NCBI GenBank assembly: GCA_049276455.1 | Contig: JBASWL010000224.1 | Location: 71,265 to 135,264, forward strand | Reading direction: 5' to 3' | Source: Georgfuchsia sp049276455 | GTDB lineage: Bacteria > Pseudomonadota > Gammaproteobacteria > Burkholderiales > Rhodocyclaceae | DNA: 64,000 nt | Part shown: positions 63,443 through 64,000 of the stretch, one piece after another | How the letters are laid out: each line of letters opens with the position of its first letter | How positions within the stretch are numbered: position 1 is the stretch's first letter | The notes under the pieces: model-generated | Seen by the model: only the letters and a program-made list of their open reading frames with translations | Told to the model about the DNA's origin: nothing | Databases searched by the model: none | Program-made: the position numbers and the translations under genes

Positions 63443-63896
63443 ATCTTTTAATCTCCAGCGTCTCAATCCAAAGAAGAATGGCGTGTAACTCTGCTTACCC
63501 GTCGCGCCTCAATTCTTACCGATATTATCTCAATATCATCAAATTAAATTCCCCTTTCTCAACCGACAGTTGATCAGCAAATACCGGCCGTTATATTTAT
63601 CTATAGAAAAGGTCCGCAATGGCCGACAAGCCGAAGATCACGGCACATTGGCAAACTGCGGCTCGACCCGCATAGCTGACCTTCATGACGCCGAAGATCG
63701 AACGGCTCTTCCGGATTGGATGGTGATCCAAGGTGCTGGCCTATTTCCTGGATGCGATTACGCACCACAACATTTCAGGATGCTGTCAGTCACGAATTTG
63801 GTGATGAACTCATCCTGCTTGCGCCACGCCCATGTCATTACACCGTTGCGGATCAGGCTAGAATAAGATGGTTCAAATCATTGATCCGGTCTCATT
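63443..63896. other. AT-rich spacer upstream of the nuclease gene, with possible gene scar
   Basis: From 63480 to 63610 it is strongly AT-rich and probably holds promoters. The minus strand at about 63762-63884 encodes an unfinished-looking piece (WAWRKQDEFITKFVTDSILK) ending in a stop, with no start of useful length. It may be the tail of a lost gene. No complete gene is visible. Confidence 0.4.
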
Positions 63897-64000
63897 ATGG
63901 TTGCTGGAAGCATTTTGCATCCCGTTGTTCTCAGGCAGGTTGCCAAGACCTACCATCTCGATGCAGTCGACGTGCCGGCGCTGACGGATATCAACCTGGA
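63897..64000 (+). CDS. ABC transporter ATP-binding protein (partial, C-terminus outside window)
   Basis: The first 34 codons only. VVLRQVAKTYHLDAVDVPAL followed by TDINL matches the N-terminus of LolD/MacB-type ATPases, where the A-loop aromatic (Tyr in KTYH) contacts ATP. The Walker motifs lie outside the window. The ATG is at the right distance for the family. The transported substrate cannot be judged. Confidence 0.75.
   Translation, partial: MVAGSILHPVVLRQVAKTYHLDAVDVPALTDINL

Noticed and set aside
63570..63866. A 98-codon plus-strand frame upstream of the ABC transporter
   Set aside because: Composition is irregular, there is no ribosome binding site and no family motif; the opposite strand reads more like a protein fragment.

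Overview
The window is chromosomal DNA from a betaproteobacterium, most likely Rhodocyclales or a close relative. This is inferred from gene order and protein families: the rplM-rpsI-argC-bactofilin-erpA block facing an M23 peptidase and tyrS, rppH/proS, ffh back to back with a CcsA-like gene, pilC-pilD, DUF502-aspS-nudB, slmA, coq7/ubiB, and GC-rich coding sequence. No rRNA, tRNA, CRISPR array, intact IS or prophage was found.

Layout. 1-7.3 kb: end of an unknown membrane protein gene, tyrS, an M23 peptidase followed by what looks like the decayed start of anmK, then erpA, a bactofilin, a DUF6776-type protein, argC, rpsI and rplM, all on the minus strand. 7.3-24.5 kb: housekeeping genes (OsmC, coq7, rppH, proS, a lytic transglycosylase, ffh, a CcsA-like gene, corC-like, pilC-pilD, fmdB, DUF502, aspS, nudB, hsp20 with a heat-shock-type promoter, argB, slmA, hemB). 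24.7-33.6 kb: engB, cytochrome c4, an SDR, dsbA, a SPOR protein, argS, ubiB, recQ. 33.6-43.7 kb: repeat-bearing spacer, a 3-hydroxyacyl-CoA dehydrogenase, a sodium/solute symporter, VanZ-like, MazG-like, a [2Fe-2S] ferredoxin, a hydrolase, full-length ovoA (ovothiol synthesis), a SagB-type double nitroreductase and mtfA. 44.2-45.1 kb: a CheW-like protein split by a zinc-binding CZB domain.

45.1-52.5 kb is a defence island with lower GC and non-coding flanks. An XRE repressor and an ImmA-like peptidase (the CapH/CapP arrangement) diverge from a DUF2188 gene followed by capV, a DncV-like CD-NTase, cap2 (E2-E1) and cap3 (JAMM), which is a complete type II CBASS operon with a phospholipase effector. 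The divergent spacer holds two near-identical 18-bp palindromes, the likely repressor operators. A Cys-rich orphan gene closes the island.

52.5-60.6 kb returns to backbone: a UbiE-like methyltransferase, an RND efflux adaptor and pump without an outer-membrane partner, a HAD hydrolase, a DUF5718 protein, a TerB-like protein and a small lipoprotein. 60.6-63.9 kb is a second accessory insert holding one 829-residue protein with a zinc ribbon and a PD-(D/E)XK nuclease signature, a candidate single-gene defence system. The window ends inside an ABC-transporter ATPase gene.
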